Part shown: positions 1 to 11,161 of the stretch, piece after piece | Layout: each line of letters opens with the position of its first letter | How positions within the stretch are numbered: position 1 is the stretch's first letter | Source: Cynocephalus volans | Lineage: Eukaryota; Chordata; Mammalia; Dermoptera; Cynocephalidae | Direction: 5' to 3' | Length of the DNA: 64,000 nt | NCBI RefSeq assembly: GCF_027409185.1 | Contig: NC_084469.1 | Coordinates: 32,044,293 to 32,108,292, forward strand | Position numbers and translations under genes: made by a program | The notes under the pieces: generated by a model | What the model saw: the letters and a program-made list of their open reading frames with translations, nothing else | Database searches by the model: none | Told to the model about the DNA's origin: nothing

Positions 1-1390
1 CCACAGGGCTCACATTCTGGTTCCCATAGGAAGTTCACCCATTTTAGAAGTAAGCAAAGGACAACAAATTAGTTCCAGCACAGAGGTGAAGTGGTGGAAC
101 AGCAAATAATCCAACACAGAACTGAAAGAAAAAACAAAGTACCCACAGATCAGAGACAAAGTTTGATATTAACCAGTAAAGGTCTAACACCTATAAAACC
201 AAAGAATACCTATAAAGCCTAGAAGGACTGGAAGATCCTTGGGCCCCCAAGCCAGGGAGTGGGGAGGGTTGGGGGCCTTAGCCATGTCCCCCTGACACCC
301 ACAACCAGCCCAGTTATGACCACTGAGCCACCGCAGGAAGTGCCCTGGGCCCCCAAACTGGGACAGTGGGGGGCCTCAGGACTCGGCCATGCCTCCCTGA
401 CACCTGCACCCAGACCAGCGATGACCACTGAGCCACTGAAGGGAGCACCCTGGGCTCCCAAGCTGGGTGGTGGGTGGCCCTCAGGCCTTGGCCACATCTT
501 CCCAACACCCACATCCAGCCCAGCAAGGACCACCAAGCTGCCACAGGAAGTGCCCCAGGCTCCTGAGGGCTTCAATCACACCCCTCTGACATCTGCATTC
601 AGCCCAGCAATGACCAAGGCACCACTGGAAGCCCCCTGGTCTACCCTGCAGGAACGAGGGGGGTGCAACAGGCCTCAACCATGCCCCTCTTCCTTCCTCC
701 TGCTCCCACCCAATTTTCTTCCCCTGCCCCTCTCCCCCTCCCACCCAGTTGCTCCACAACATGTTAGAACATAAAAACAGATGGAGCTGGGGACCGACCT
801 CTCTTGCAACCAGGCACGCCACTGCTGCCATGGGGCCTGCCCGGGGTCCTGAGGCATGGATCAGGACCAACCCCTCCTCCCACAACCAGGCAAGGAGCAT
901 GCCAAAAACACCACTTCCACGTGACCACAGCCACCTCAATAGCCACGGCTGCCACAAAAGCAGCAAGACACCACAATCACTGTGCAGATGGACCACCAGC
1001 CACTTGAGTGCATTGACACAAGGAGAGTCACCAGCAGAGACCAAAGAAAAGAAGAGGATGTCTCTCTCCACAAAGCGCATTCTGGAGTGATAGAAGCAGC
1101 ATCTACTCTATGAAATTAGCGGGGGACCTGATCACACCTCTCAGCACTGGACACATCATCTAGACAACAGATCAACAGAGTAACCTTTAATCTTTCAGAA
1201 GGAGAGAAGAAATCTAGGGTCATTAAAGGTGGGAGGGGGAGGCAGAGGGGGGTGGTGAGAGATTGGACAAGGGGCATGAAGAATAAGTATGATTTGTAAT
1301 AATATATGCTAATAATATTGATTTGATGAACATATGTCAAAGTTGAACCCCTCAAATATGTATAATCGATTATGATTCAATAAGAAAAGA
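1..1390 (+). mobile_element. Composite L1-derived element: GC-rich 5'-UTR module joined to L1 3'-UTR-like tail (5' end outside window)
   Basis: Positions 1-690 match, as reverse complement, the L1 5'-UTR insertion at 12760-13281, including the stretch around 'acaaattagttccag' and the tandem GC-rich units. From about 690 to 1180 it continues as GC-rich sequence without an L1 open frame. From about 1185 to 1390 it turns AT-rich and resembles the L1 3' UTRs at 43690-43924 and 50780-50935 ('tttcagaaggagag', then 'gatttgtaataat'). ORF1 and ORF2, normally about 5 kb between these parts, are absent. It is either an internally deleted L1 or a member of a non-autonomous family. The several overlapping open frames here are on both strands, biased by GC-rich repeats, and match nothing I recognise. 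Confidence 0.6.
262..690 (+). repeat. Degenerate tandem repeat of about 95-105 bp units (L1 5'-UTR VNTR)
   Basis: Four to five units can be aligned by eye, starting near 270, 369, 473 and 568. Each carries a 'ccatg...ccctgacac' segment, then 'ccagcccag', then 'accactgagcca', then a 'ccctgggc(c/t)ccc' segment. Units differ by many substitutions. The same motifs occur inverted at 12830-13070. Tandem units in 5' UTRs are known from several mammalian L1 lineages. Confidence 0.65.
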
Positions 1391-2214
1391 AAATTCTCAT
1401 TGTTCTACATCCTTGATAATCTTTGGTATTGTGAGTGTTTTTACTTTAGCTATTTTGGAAATATAAAATTGTACCTTATTGAGGTTTTAATTTGTATTTT
1501 TCTGATTCCTAACGAGGTGGAGAATATACTTACTGGCCATTGGATCTCCTCTTTTGTAAAGTGCTTGTCTGAGTGTTTTGCCTGGTTATTGTTGGGTTGT
1601 CTCTTACTTATTGATTTGTTAGAGTTTTTTGTATTCTAGGTACAAGTACTTTTTTAATTTAGATATATGTGCTGCAAATATCCTCTCCCACATCTTTGGT
1701 TCTTTTATAGTTTTCTTTATGAGACTTTCATAAAAAATATTTATAATGGTCATTTTCAAACATACACAAAATAGAGAGAAAATATAATAGCCCCACACAT
1801 TCCAATCACTCATCTTCAATAATTGTATAGTTTTTTTTTCTTTTTTGATGAACAGAAGTTTTAATTTTAGTGTATTCCACTTTATCAGTTTCTTTCTTTA
1901 GGATTAGTACTATTTGTGTCTTATTTAATAAATTCTTTTCGGTGGCCTTGAAGGTATTCTCCTATGTTTTCTTTTGAAAGCTTTATAGTTTTATCTTTTA
2001 TATTTAGAACTTTAACCTACTGAAATTAATTTATGTATGACATGAAAAAAGGTCCAAATTTTTCCATATGGACACCTGTACCTGTTCCAGTACCATTTAT
2101 TAAATAGTTCCTCTGTCCCCACCTTGTCTTCACCACCACTTCTGTCAAAAACAAAGTGTCCATATATGCCTGGTCTGTTTCTGGGCTCTACATTCTATTC
2201 CACTTGTTCCACCC
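1391..2214 (-). mobile_element. Ancient L1 fragment (ORF2 3' half), decayed
   Basis: AT-rich sequence which, read on the minus strand, resembles the RT-distal part of mammalian L1 ORF2. On the plus strand one sees the typical antisense L1 phrases, for example 'ttttagtgtattccac' and 'tggacacctgtacctg'. Frames are heavily interrupted. It probably continues at 3028 after the LTR. Confidence 0.6.
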
Positions 2215-3027
2215 CTCAACCCCTGTTCTGATGATGTGGGAGGTAGGGTCCGGGGGGCGTGATAGTCAGCCCCAACCCACTGAATCATCTTACCAGGTTC
2301 TTGACTCTGCCACAGGAAAGAATTCAAGGGCAGGGTCACAGTAGAAAGTGAGAACAAGTGTGATTTAATAGATAAGAAATACAGGTTCCACAGAGAGAGT
2401 GCAGCATAGCTCCAGAGACTGAACAGGGCCCACACCAAGTTTAACACAAAAGCAAGAAATGCATACTTAAAGTTCAGTACAGAATGCAGGCTGGCTCAAG
2501 ACAGTGAGCAGCAGCATGCTGAAAGTAAGTTTGACACAAAGTCAAGTATACACACCTCAGCCAGTGAAGTGTGGGTGGCCTCCAGGAAAGTCAGCAATGA
2601 CCCTGCTTTCTGCTGAGATTCAGCTTTTACAGTTTTGCCATCTAGTGAATATTTAGTTAAGGGGGTGGTTCCCACCTATGTAACATTAGTCTTGCACGTG
2701 CTCAGTTGGTTTCTTCCTGGAGCATGTTCATTGGTCAAATCCTGTCACATGCACCAGGCATATTCAAGACTATTCTGTGCTCTCTAGCACCTGTAGGGCA
2801 AAGCCATTCAACCACCAGGGTTATATAACTCCTCTTTACTGAGCATGTCCAGCCACTTGTGGTCTCATTTTCCCTGTGTTGTGCTGAAAATAGGTCTAAC
2901 TGGCAACAGTAGCTTTCCTCTAGGGGACAGTGAACAGGAGGGACATGAAACCTTGGGGAATGGCTTGTAACCCAGAGGTGTGTCTTGTAACTCAAGACCA
3001 GGGAAACTGAGCACCTCCTATATCACT
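2215..3027 (-). mobile_element. Solo LTR, family X copy 1
   Basis: On the minus strand it begins TGATATAGGAGG (plus position about 3025) and ends near ...CCCACATCA (about 2232). It aligns along its length with the opposite-strand copy at 10412-11161. Shared blocks are the start, 'gagaccaca' followed by 'catgctcagtaaa', 'tgaccaatga', 'cagtctctggagc' and 'tgtatttcttat' with a nearby ATTAAA poly(A)-type signal. TG...CA ends and a U3-R-U5-like order suggest an ERV LTR. I could not identify a clean target duplication and do not recognise the family name. Confidence 0.6.
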
Positions 3028-3580
3028 AACACAATGTTTTCTTAATAAGCAGGCTTTTACTGTTGATGTCTGGCTTGATTGCTCATGGTAGTCATAACAT
3101 ATCTTGCTTGATTGCAATCTTCTAATTTTGTTGAGACTTACTTTATTGTCTAGTGGGATTCATTATTACAGAGGTTCTGTGTGTTCTTGAAGAGAGAGTG
3201 TGTTATGCATTGTTAAGTGCTGTGTTCTGCAAATGTCCCTTGATCGTTTGTTAATTGTGTTGTTCAAATCTATATTCTTACTGATTTTTCATCTGCTTTT
3301 CCTATCAATCAGTGATAGAAGTGTATTAAACTTCCCAATATGATTGTGGGCTTTTCTGTTTTTCTCCATGTAGTTCTGTCAGTATTTATTTCATGTATTT
3401 TGGGATTATGTTATGAGAGTCATACAAATCTAAAATCATTATATCTTCCTGGTGAATTCAACATTTTATCAATATAAAGCGAACCTCTTTATCTTCCAGA
3501 AATACCACTGCTTTCAATTTTTGTTTCTGCAGTTAATAGATTGATAAGTATTTGCTGGATGTGGATATTCATAAGTGTCT
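3028..3580 (-). mobile_element. Ancient L1 fragment (ORF2 endonuclease/linker region)
   Basis: Antisense L1-like text such as 'tcccttgatcgtttgttaattgtgttgttcaaatct' (shown here only as a pointer to 3230-3275) corresponds to the L1 ORF2 endonuclease region on the minus strand. It is heavily mutated with no usable frame. Confidence 0.55.
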
Positions 3581-4121
3581 GTTTATATATGTGTGTATAT
3601 ATATATGCTTTTTATTGTGGTAAAAATATACATAAAATTTGCCATTTTGATCATTTTAAGTTTACAATTCAGTTGCATTAAGAACATGCACATTGTCGTG
3701 CAGCTACCACTATCCATTTTTAGAAATTTTTCATCATTCCATACAGGAACTCTGTACATGTTAAATAATAATTCCGCATTCTCTCTTCCTCCCAACCTTT
3801 GATAATCTCTAATCTACTTTTGTCTCTCTGAATTTGCTCATTCTAGGTACCTTGCATAAGTGGAATCACATGATATTTGTCCTTTTGTGTCTGGCTTCAC
3901 TTATTATCATGTCTTCAAAGTTCATCCATGTTGTATCATGTATCATAATTTCATTCTTTTTTATGGCTTAATCCTATTCTGCTGTATAGATAAACTATTT
4001 TGGTTTACCCATGCATCAATCAGTGGACATTTTTGGCTATTGTAAAGAATGCTTGTATGAACATTGGTGTGCATGTACAGTTATCTTTTGAGTCTCTGCT
4101 TTCAATTCTAAATTCTTACAC
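3581..4121 (-). mobile_element. Ancient L1 fragment (ORF2 C-terminal/3' region), left half of an interrupted copy
   Basis: The plus strand carries recognisable antisense L1 ORF2 3' text ('tggaatcacatgatatt', 'ttcatccatgttgtatc', 'attggtgtgcatgtac'). It stops abruptly in 'ctgctttcaattct' at about 4112. Text of the same kind resumes at about 9603 ('catttttaaattgggttg'), so the L1 at 4122-9602 is nested in it. Confidence 0.6.
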
Positions 4122-4469
4122 TTAAAAAAAAATTTTACGTTTAATTTATCAATATACGATGTAGTTGATTTTCATGTCCCTTTACCAATTCCTCCTTTTC
4201 CTCCCTCCCTCTTCCACCTCCCCACATCAACATCATATCTGTTCACTTATCTTAACAAGTTCAAGAAATTATTGTGATTGTTGTGTCTTACCCCCACCAC
4301 CCATTTATTTGTTTGTACATTTATTTATTTATATTTACTAGCTTCAACATGTAAGTGAGAACATGTCGTATTTCTCTTTCTGTGCCTGGCTATTTCACTT
4401 AATATAATTTTCTCTAAGTCCATCTATGTTGCTTAAAATGGTAGTATTTCATCTTTTTTTTTTTTTTTT

Positions 4470-7400
4470 TTTTACATAAGAGTAGTATTCCATTGTGTAG
4501 ATATACCACATTTTCCTTATCCACTCATCCAATGATGGGCATTTAGGCTGGTTCCAACTCTTGGCTATTGTAAATAGAGCTGCAATAAACATGGAAGAAC
4601 AGGTATCCCTTCGACATGATGATTTCCATTCCTCTGGGTATATTCCCAGCAGTGGGATAGCTGGGTCGTATGGTAGATCTATCTGCAATTGTTTGAGGAA
4701 CCTCCATACCATTTTCCATAAAGGCTTCACCATTTTGCAGTCCCACCAACAGTGTATTAAGGTTCCTTTTTCTCCGCATCCTCACTAGAATTTATCATTC
4801 TCAGTCTTTGGATATTAGTCATCCTAACTGGAGTGAGAGGGTATCTCAAAGTGGTTTTGATTTGCATTTCCCAGATGCTGAGTGATGTTGAGCATTTTTC
4901 ATGTGTCTGTTGGCCATTCACATATCTTCCTTTGAGAAATGCCTATTCACATCCTTTGTCCATTTTTTAAATGGGTTACTTATTATTATTATTATTTTTT
5001 GCTGTTCAGTCGTTTGAGTTCCTTGTATATTCTGGATGTTGACCCTCTGTCAGATGTATATGTTGCAAATATTTTCTCCCACTCTGTTGGTTGTCTTTTC
5101 ACTCTGTTAATTGTTTCCTTTGCTGTGCAGAAGCTTTTTAGTTTGTTATAATCCTATTTGTTTATTTTTCCTTTGGTTGCCTGTGCTTTGGGGGTCATAT
5201 TCATAAAGTCTGTACCCAATCCTACTTCCTGGAGTGTTTCCCCTATGTTTTCTTTTAGGAGTTTTATTGTTTGGGGATGTATATTTAATTCTTTAATCCA
5301 TTTTGAGTTGATTTTGGTATATGGTGAGAGGTACAGGTCTAGTTTCATTCTACTACAAATGTCCGATTTTCCCAGCTCCATTTACTGAAGACGCACTCTA
5401 TTCCCGAGTGTGTAGTCTTGATGTCTTTGTAGAAGATCAGATGGCTGTAGGTGTATGGCTTGATTTCTGGATTCTCTATTCTGTTCCATTGGTCCGTGTG
5501 TCTGTTTTTATGCCAGTACCATGCTGTTTTGGTTACTATAGATTTGTAGTATAGTTTAAAGTCAGGTAGTGTTATGCCTCTGGCTTTATTATTATTATTA
5601 TTAATTTTATTATTATTATTATTTTTTGCTCAGGATTGCTTTGGCTATTTGTGGCCTTTTGTTATTCCATGTGAAAGTTAGAATTGTTTTCTCCATTTCT
5701 GAGAAGAATGTCTTTGGAATTTTGATGGGGATTGCATTGAATCTGTAGATCACTTTGGGTAGGATGGACTTTTCACAGTGTTAATTCTTCTAATCCAATA
5801 GTATGGGATATCTTTCCATCTTCTTATTTACTCTTTAATTTCTCTCAATAGTGGTTTGTAGTTTGCATCATAGAAAATTTTCACATCCTTGATTAACTTT
5901 ATTCCTAGGTTTTAATTTTTTTTAGTGACTATTGTAAGTGGACTAGCTTTCTTGATTTCCTTTCTGCTAGTTCATTGTTGGCGTATAGAAATGCTACTGA
6001 TTTTTTTCATATTGATTTTGAATCCTGCAATTTTGCTGAAATCATTTATCAACTCAGTTCTTTTTTTTTGTAGAATCTTTAGGCTGTACTATATATAGGA
6101 GTATAGGATCATATCATCTGCAAACAGGTACAGTTTGACTTCATCTTTTCCAATCTGGATGCCCTTTCTTTCTTTCTCTTCTCTGATTGCTCTGGCTAGT
6201 ACTTCCAACACTATGTTTAATAGGAGTGGCAAGAGTGGGCATCATTGTCTTGTTCCTGTTCTTAAGGGAAAAGCTTTCAACTTTTCCCCATTCAGGATGA
6301 TATTGGCAATGGGTTTGTCATATACGGTTTTAATTGTGCTGAGATACTTTCCTTCTTTATCCAATTTATAGAGAGTCTTTATCACAAACAAATGTTGAAT
6401 CTTGTCAAATGCTTTTTCAGTGTCTATAGGGATTATCATATGGTTTTTGTCTTTGATTTTGTTGATGTGGTGTATCATATTTATTGATTTGTGTATGTTG
6501 AACTAACATTGCATCCTTGGGATGAATCCCACATGATTACAGTGTATAATTTTATGTATGTGTTGCTGTATTCTATTAGCTAGTATTTTATTGAGAATTT
6601 CTGCATCTATATTCATCAAAATATTGGCCTGTAGTTTCTTTTGTTGTTGTTGTTGTATCTTTGTCTGGTTTTGGTATCAGGGTAATGTTTGCCTCATAGA
6701 ATGAGTTTTGGAGAATGGCCTCTGTTTCAATTTTTTGGAATAGTTTATGGAGAATTGTTAATAATTCTTCTTTAAAGGTTTGATAGAATTCTGCAGTGAA
6801 GGCATCTGGTCCTGGGCTTTTCTTTGTTGGGAGACTGCTGATAACAGCTTCAATCTCTTTGACTGTTCCTGTTCTATTCATATTTTTTGTGTCTTCTTGG
6901 CTCAGTCTTCGTAGTTTCTGTGTGTCCCAGAAATTTATCCATGTCCTCCAGATTTTCAAATTTGTTGGCATATAGTTGTTTATAGTAGTCTCGAATCATT
7001 CCTTGTATTTCTGAGGTATCAATTGTAATATTGCCATTTTCATTTCTAATTTTTGTTATTTGTATCTTCTCTCTTCTTTTTTCACTTGGCCTTGCTAATG
7101 GTTTGTCAATTTTATTTATCTTTTCAAGAAACCAACTTTTTGTTTCATTGATCTTTAGTGTCATTTTCTGGGTTTCTATTTCATTTAGTTCCACTCTAAT
7201 CTTAATTATTTCTTTCCATCTGCTAACTTTGGGTTTGGATTGTTTTAGTTTTTCTAGTTCTTTAAGGAGAAGTATTAGGTTGCTTACGTGCCATCTTTCT
7301 GTACATCTGAAGTAAGCATTTAACGTGATAAATTTCCCCTTAGTACTGCTTTTGCAGTATCCCATGGGTTTTGGTATGTGGTGTCATTATTTTCATTGGT

Positions 7401-8170
7401 TTCAATACATTTTTTGATTTCCTGTTTAATTTCTTCTTGGACCCATATGTCATTAAGAAGAATGTTGTTTAATTTCCACGTATTTGTATAGTTTCCAGAG
7501 TTTCATTTATTATTGATTTCCAGTTTTAATCCATTGTGGTCTGAAAAAATACATGGAATAATTCCAATTTTTTTTGTTTTGTTGATACTTGATTTGTGAC
7601 CTAACATGTGGTCTATCCTGTAGAATGTTCTGTGTGCTGATGAGAAGAATGAATATTTTGAGGTTCTTGGATGAAATGTTCTGTAGTTGTCTGCCAAGTC
7701 CAATTTGTCTAAAGTGTTGTTTAGATCTTGTGTTTCTCTGCTCATTTTTTGTTGATATGATCTGTCCAATGTTGAGAGTGGGGTGTTCAGGACCCCTACT
7801 ATTATGGTGTTTGCTTTATAAATCTGGCTGCTCCAATGTTGGGTGCATATATATTTATGATTGTTATGTCTTCTTGTTGGATAGATCCTTTCATTGTTAC
7901 ATAGTGGCCTTCTTTATCTTTTTTAATGCTTTTTAATTTAAAGTCTATTTTATCTGATAGAAGAATAGCTACTCCAGTTCGTTTTTCATTTCTATTTGCA
8001 TGATGTATCTTTTTCCTTCTTTTTACTCTTAGTCTATGTGTATCTTTACAGGCAAGGTGAGTCTTTTGAAGGCTTCATATTGTTTTGTCCATCTTTTTAA
8101 TCCAATCAGTCCGTGTCTTTTCATTGGGGAATTTAATCCTTTTATATTAACAATTATTGAAAGGTGTTGA
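4470..8170 (-). pseudogene. L1 ORF2 pseudogene (endonuclease-reverse transcriptase) of element A
   Basis: In living L1s ORF2p nicks target DNA and reverse-transcribes L1 RNA. Here the N-terminus lies near 8140-8170. An endonuclease fragment at 7503-7769 keeps the IDHMLGHK and SDHNGLKLEINNK-type motifs. RT-linker and RT fragments lie at 6874-7365, 6588-6971 (PTKKSPGPD motif) and 6242-6478 ([12 protein letters not shown] motif). The C-terminal fragment at 4449-4733 keeps [18 protein letters not shown] and ends in a lysine run from an A-rich stretch. Many stops and frameshifts separate these pieces, so it cannot encode a full protein. Confidence 0.85.
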
Positions 8171-8239
8171 TTTACTCCTGGTATTCTATTGATTTTTGTT
8201 TGGATGTTTTAAATATCTTTTGTTTCTTTCTTTCTGACT

Positions 8240-9275
8240 TACTGTTTGTCTTCTGTGTTTATTAGTTTCTTGGGATGGTAGATAAACTTTTTTTCTCTTT
8301 ATTGTTAGCATTTTTATTTTACTGGTGGGTTTTGTTCTATCTTGAGTATTCATGGTAGTAATGGTTGTTTTTCAGGTACCAGACCCAGTGCTCCCTTGAA
8401 AATTTCTTGTAAGGCTTGTCATGAGGTAGTGAACTCGCACAGTTTTTATTTGTCTGGGAAATATGTTTGTCCTTCATTTCAGAAGGATAGCTTCACTATG
8501 TAAAGTATTCTTGGCTGGCAATTTTTGTCTTTTAGTATTTTAGATATATCTTCTCATTCTCTTCTGGCTTTTAGGGTTTCTGATGAAAAGTCTGATGTTA
8601 ATCTGATAGATTATAGGTGACTTGATGTTTCTCTATTGCAGCTTTTAAGATTCTCTCTTTGTCTTTGAGTTTTGCCAATTTGACTATAACATGTCTTGGA
8701 GAGGACCTTTTTGGGTTGAATATGTTTGGGGGTCTTTGAGCCTCTGGAATCTGAAGGTCTGTACCTCTCCCTATTCCTGGGAGGTTTTCTGATATTATTT
8801 CACTGAATATGTTTTCAATGCTATTTCCTTTTTCCTCCCCTTCTGGAATACCCAGATTCAGCTAATTGAGCATGTAAGGTTGTCTGTTATCTCTCTTAGA
8901 TTTTCTTCAATTTTTAAATTCTTTTTTCTTTTTTGTCCACCTGTGTTATTTCAAACAGGCCATCTTCAAGGTCATAAATTCTCTCTTCTGTTTGTTCTAG
9001 CCTGCTGGTTAAGCTCTCTTTTGTGTTTCTTATTTTGATGAGTGAATCCTTCAGCTCCACAAGCTCTGCTACTTTCTTTTTCAGGGCATTGATTTCTTTG
9101 TACATTTCCTCTTTCAGGTCCTGTATACTTTTTCTCATTTTGTTGCGTTGTCTAACTGAGTCCTTTTGTATCTCATTTAATTTCATCCGAATTGTTGCTT
9201 GAAATTCCTTGTCATTTCAAGGACTTCCTCTTCTATAGGACTGAGTACTTGAGATTTATTATATTCTTTTGGCGG
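8240..9275 (-). pseudogene. L1 ORF1 pseudogene of element A
   Basis: ORF1p is the coiled-coil RNA-binding protein of the L1 particle. The longest piece, 8914-9186 (90 aa), is rich in K/E/L heptad-like spacing (for example EINALKKKVAELVELKDSL) and contains the RLEQTEERIYDLED-type motif typical of the region before the RRM. The remainder towards 8240 resembles the ORF1 C-terminal domain in several broken frames. The position directly upstream of ORF2 supports the call. Confidence 0.75.
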
Positions 9276-9420
9276 TGATGTACTTTTTTGGTTTTTCATA
9301 TTTCTAGTATCTCTCCATTGGTGTTTAGTCATTGTGGCAGAGGCTTTCATGGTCCACTCATTCTACACTGGTGTCTGCAGTAGTGGCAGGGAGTGTTGCT
9401 GATGCTCGGCTGCCTGTTGC

Positions 9421-9602
9421 TGCCTTGGGGCCTGAGGGTCAGTGGAGCGGGCCTGTCTGGGCAGGGTCTTGCCTGGCCTGGGTCCTGAAGGGGCTGCCAG
9501 GTTAGCACTGCTGCCTTGGAGCCTGAGGGTCATCAGCATGGGCTCTTTGGGGGTGGGGTCTCACCTGGCCTGGATCCCATGGAGGGTTGCGGGTCAGCGC
9601 TG
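9421..9602 (-). repeat. Two tandem 91-bp GC-rich units in the L1 A 5' UTR
   Basis: The phrase 'tgccttgg(g/a)gcctgagggtca' starts at 9421 and again at 9512, and both units run on to 'acctggcctgg'-like text. The unit sequence differs from the VNTR at 262-690, so it is a separate 5'-UTR type. The right edge abuts old L1 sequence at about 9603. Confidence 0.65.
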
Positions 9603-9700
9603 GCTTTGCACATTTTTAAATTGGGTTGTGTGTCTTTTGTTGAATTGGATCCTTTAAGTTTTAAGTTACAGGACATTGAATGCTAGCTTAAACAGAAGGG
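9603..9700 (-). mobile_element. Right remnant of the ancient L1 interrupted by element A
   Basis: 'catttttaaattgggttg' followed by 'tgtcttttgttgaattg' is antisense text from the ORF2 3' region of old L1s, normally about 350-400 bp beyond the point where the left half (3581-4121) stops. The intervening target piece is therefore missing. Confidence 0.55.
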
Positions 9701-9765
9701 ATTTTTTTTTTTTTTGGCTCACATAAGTGAAAGATTCAAGGAGTGTTTTTTCTAGATCCAGGATG

Positions 9766-10205
9766 TGTTAGTCCTTTTTGTGTTGCTGTAACAGAAATAC
9801 CTGAGACTGGGTGGTTTATAAAGAAAAACAAAATTTATTGCTTACAGTTTCTGAGGCTGTGAAGCAGAAAGTCCATCTGGGGGTGGCAACAGTGACGCAG
9901 GGGTCTCACGGGTCTCACGTTGCAAGATGGTGGAAGCAGAGAGAGCAGAGAGAGAGAGAGAAACAGACTCTCCTCTTCTTTTAAAGCCCTCAGAACCATG
10001 CCTCTGACCACCATTTTTAATCCATTCCCTAAGGCATGATCCTACAACCTAATTACCTCATCAAGGCTCCACCTTTCGATTACCATCATAGGATTTCCCA
10101 CCTTCTTAACAGTCACAGTGGGGACCAAGTTTCTAATACGTAAAACTTGGGGACACAATTCAAGCATCAGTGAGTTTGGGGGGGGACATAATTCAATCCA
10201 CTACA
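9766..10205 (-). mobile_element. MLT1/MST-like MaLR solo LTR
   Basis: The plus strand reads TGTTAGTCCTTTTTGTGTTG, then 'cctgagactgggtggtttat', and ends 'ttcaatccactaca'. This is the reverse complement of the usual MaLR LTR order (start TGTNRTGGATTGAATT). No internal sequence is attached, so it is solo. These LTRs belong to the ERVL-MaLR group, widespread in placental mammals. Confidence 0.75.
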
Positions 10206-10411
10206 CAGGAATTCTTTCGATAATAGGAGGGCTCTGTGTGCTCTTTACATCTCTCACCTGTGAGTTCCTCAAATTAGTTGCAGAGATGTTTATTTCACTA
10301 CAGAGTGGCAAGGTATCTTTCAACAGCTCCATATCCATCTTATCTTGTGAACAAGCACAGTGGAAGGAAGTCTTTCATAATACCTTTCAGAAAACTTCCA
10401 GGGAGACCTCT
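10206..10411. other. Unassigned intergenic sequence
   Basis: Short stretch between two LTRs. The open frames here are short and lack recognisable motifs. I see no gene or repeat I can name. Confidence 0.5.
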
Positions 10412-11161
10412 TGAGATAGGAGGTTCTCAGTCCCCCTGGGATGAGAACCTAGTTATGGGCCATTCTCCTCGGTCTTGAGCCACTGCCCTAGGACTCAAGC
10501 CCCTCCTCTGAGTTCTGAGCTATAGTAGCTTGTAGTACCTATTTTTTGTACCAACAAGTAGAGATTGAGACCACAGGAGGCAGACTTGTATAATCTTGGT
10601 GGCCAAACATGCTCAGTAAAAAGGAGTTTATCCCTTAAATGAATCTACCATTTTTTAAAAAAAGTAGTTTATCCTTTAAATGACCTTCCACTGGAGGCAT
10701 TGGAGAGCAACCAGAATATTTTAAGTATATTGGGTACATGTGGTGGAATTTGACCAATGAGCATACTCTAAAAGAGCATTGCAGGACTAGGATACATATC
10801 TAGGAACTCCCTTAGTTGAATATTCATTAGATAGCATGAATATATAGAGATGTCCAAACTATGAAAGTTGAATCCAGGAAACAGGTGGAGCTGTTGTTCA
10901 CTCCCTCAGGAGCCATCCCGCACTTCAACTTTGAGGTGTGTATATCTTACTTTTTGTGTTGAATTTGCCTTTAGCAGGCTTCTGTTCGCTCTGGAACCAG
11001 TCTGCACTTTGTAAAGCATGTATTTCTTCCTTTCGTATTAAACTTAGTGTGGCTGCCACTCAGTCTCTGGAGCAGGCCACACTTTCCCTGTGAAGTCTGT
11101 ATTTCTTATTCTTTACATTAAAATTGCTTTCACTTTCCTTGTCCAGTATTCTCCACGGTCA
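10412..11161 (+). mobile_element. Solo LTR, family X copy 2
   Basis: It starts TGAGATAGGAGGTTCTCAG and ends near 'ctccacggtca'. It aligns with the minus-strand copy at 2215-3027 in the same block order, including 'catgctcagtaaa', 'tgaccaatgagcat', 'cagtctctggagcagg' and 'tgtatttcttattc' with CATTAAA. At about 750 bp it is close to copy 1 (about 794 bp). No internal retroviral genes lie next to it. Confidence 0.65.

Larger units (their letters stand above)
4122..9602 (-). mobile_element. L1 element A, long but coding-dead (3' UTR, ORF2, ORF1, part of 5' UTR)
   Basis: Reading leftwards from 9602 the order is GC-rich 5' UTR (9300-9602), ORF1 remnant (about 8240-9275), ORF2 remnant (about 4470-8170) and 3' UTR to about 4122. 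The 3' UTR matches the ends of the younger L1s at 18150-18258 and 58100-58223. At about 5.5 kb it is nearly full length. No matching target duplication is visible at its ends. Confidence 0.85.

Noticed and set aside
262..690. Regular direct repeats as a possible CRISPR-like array
   Set aside because: Units of about 100 bp are degenerate along their whole length with no conserved-repeat/variable-spacer pattern, and the genome is mammalian.
219..1090. Several overlapping long frames on both strands near the window start
   Set aside because: They follow the GC-rich tandem repeat and an L1 5'-UTR-like module, overlap each other in several frames and show no domain.
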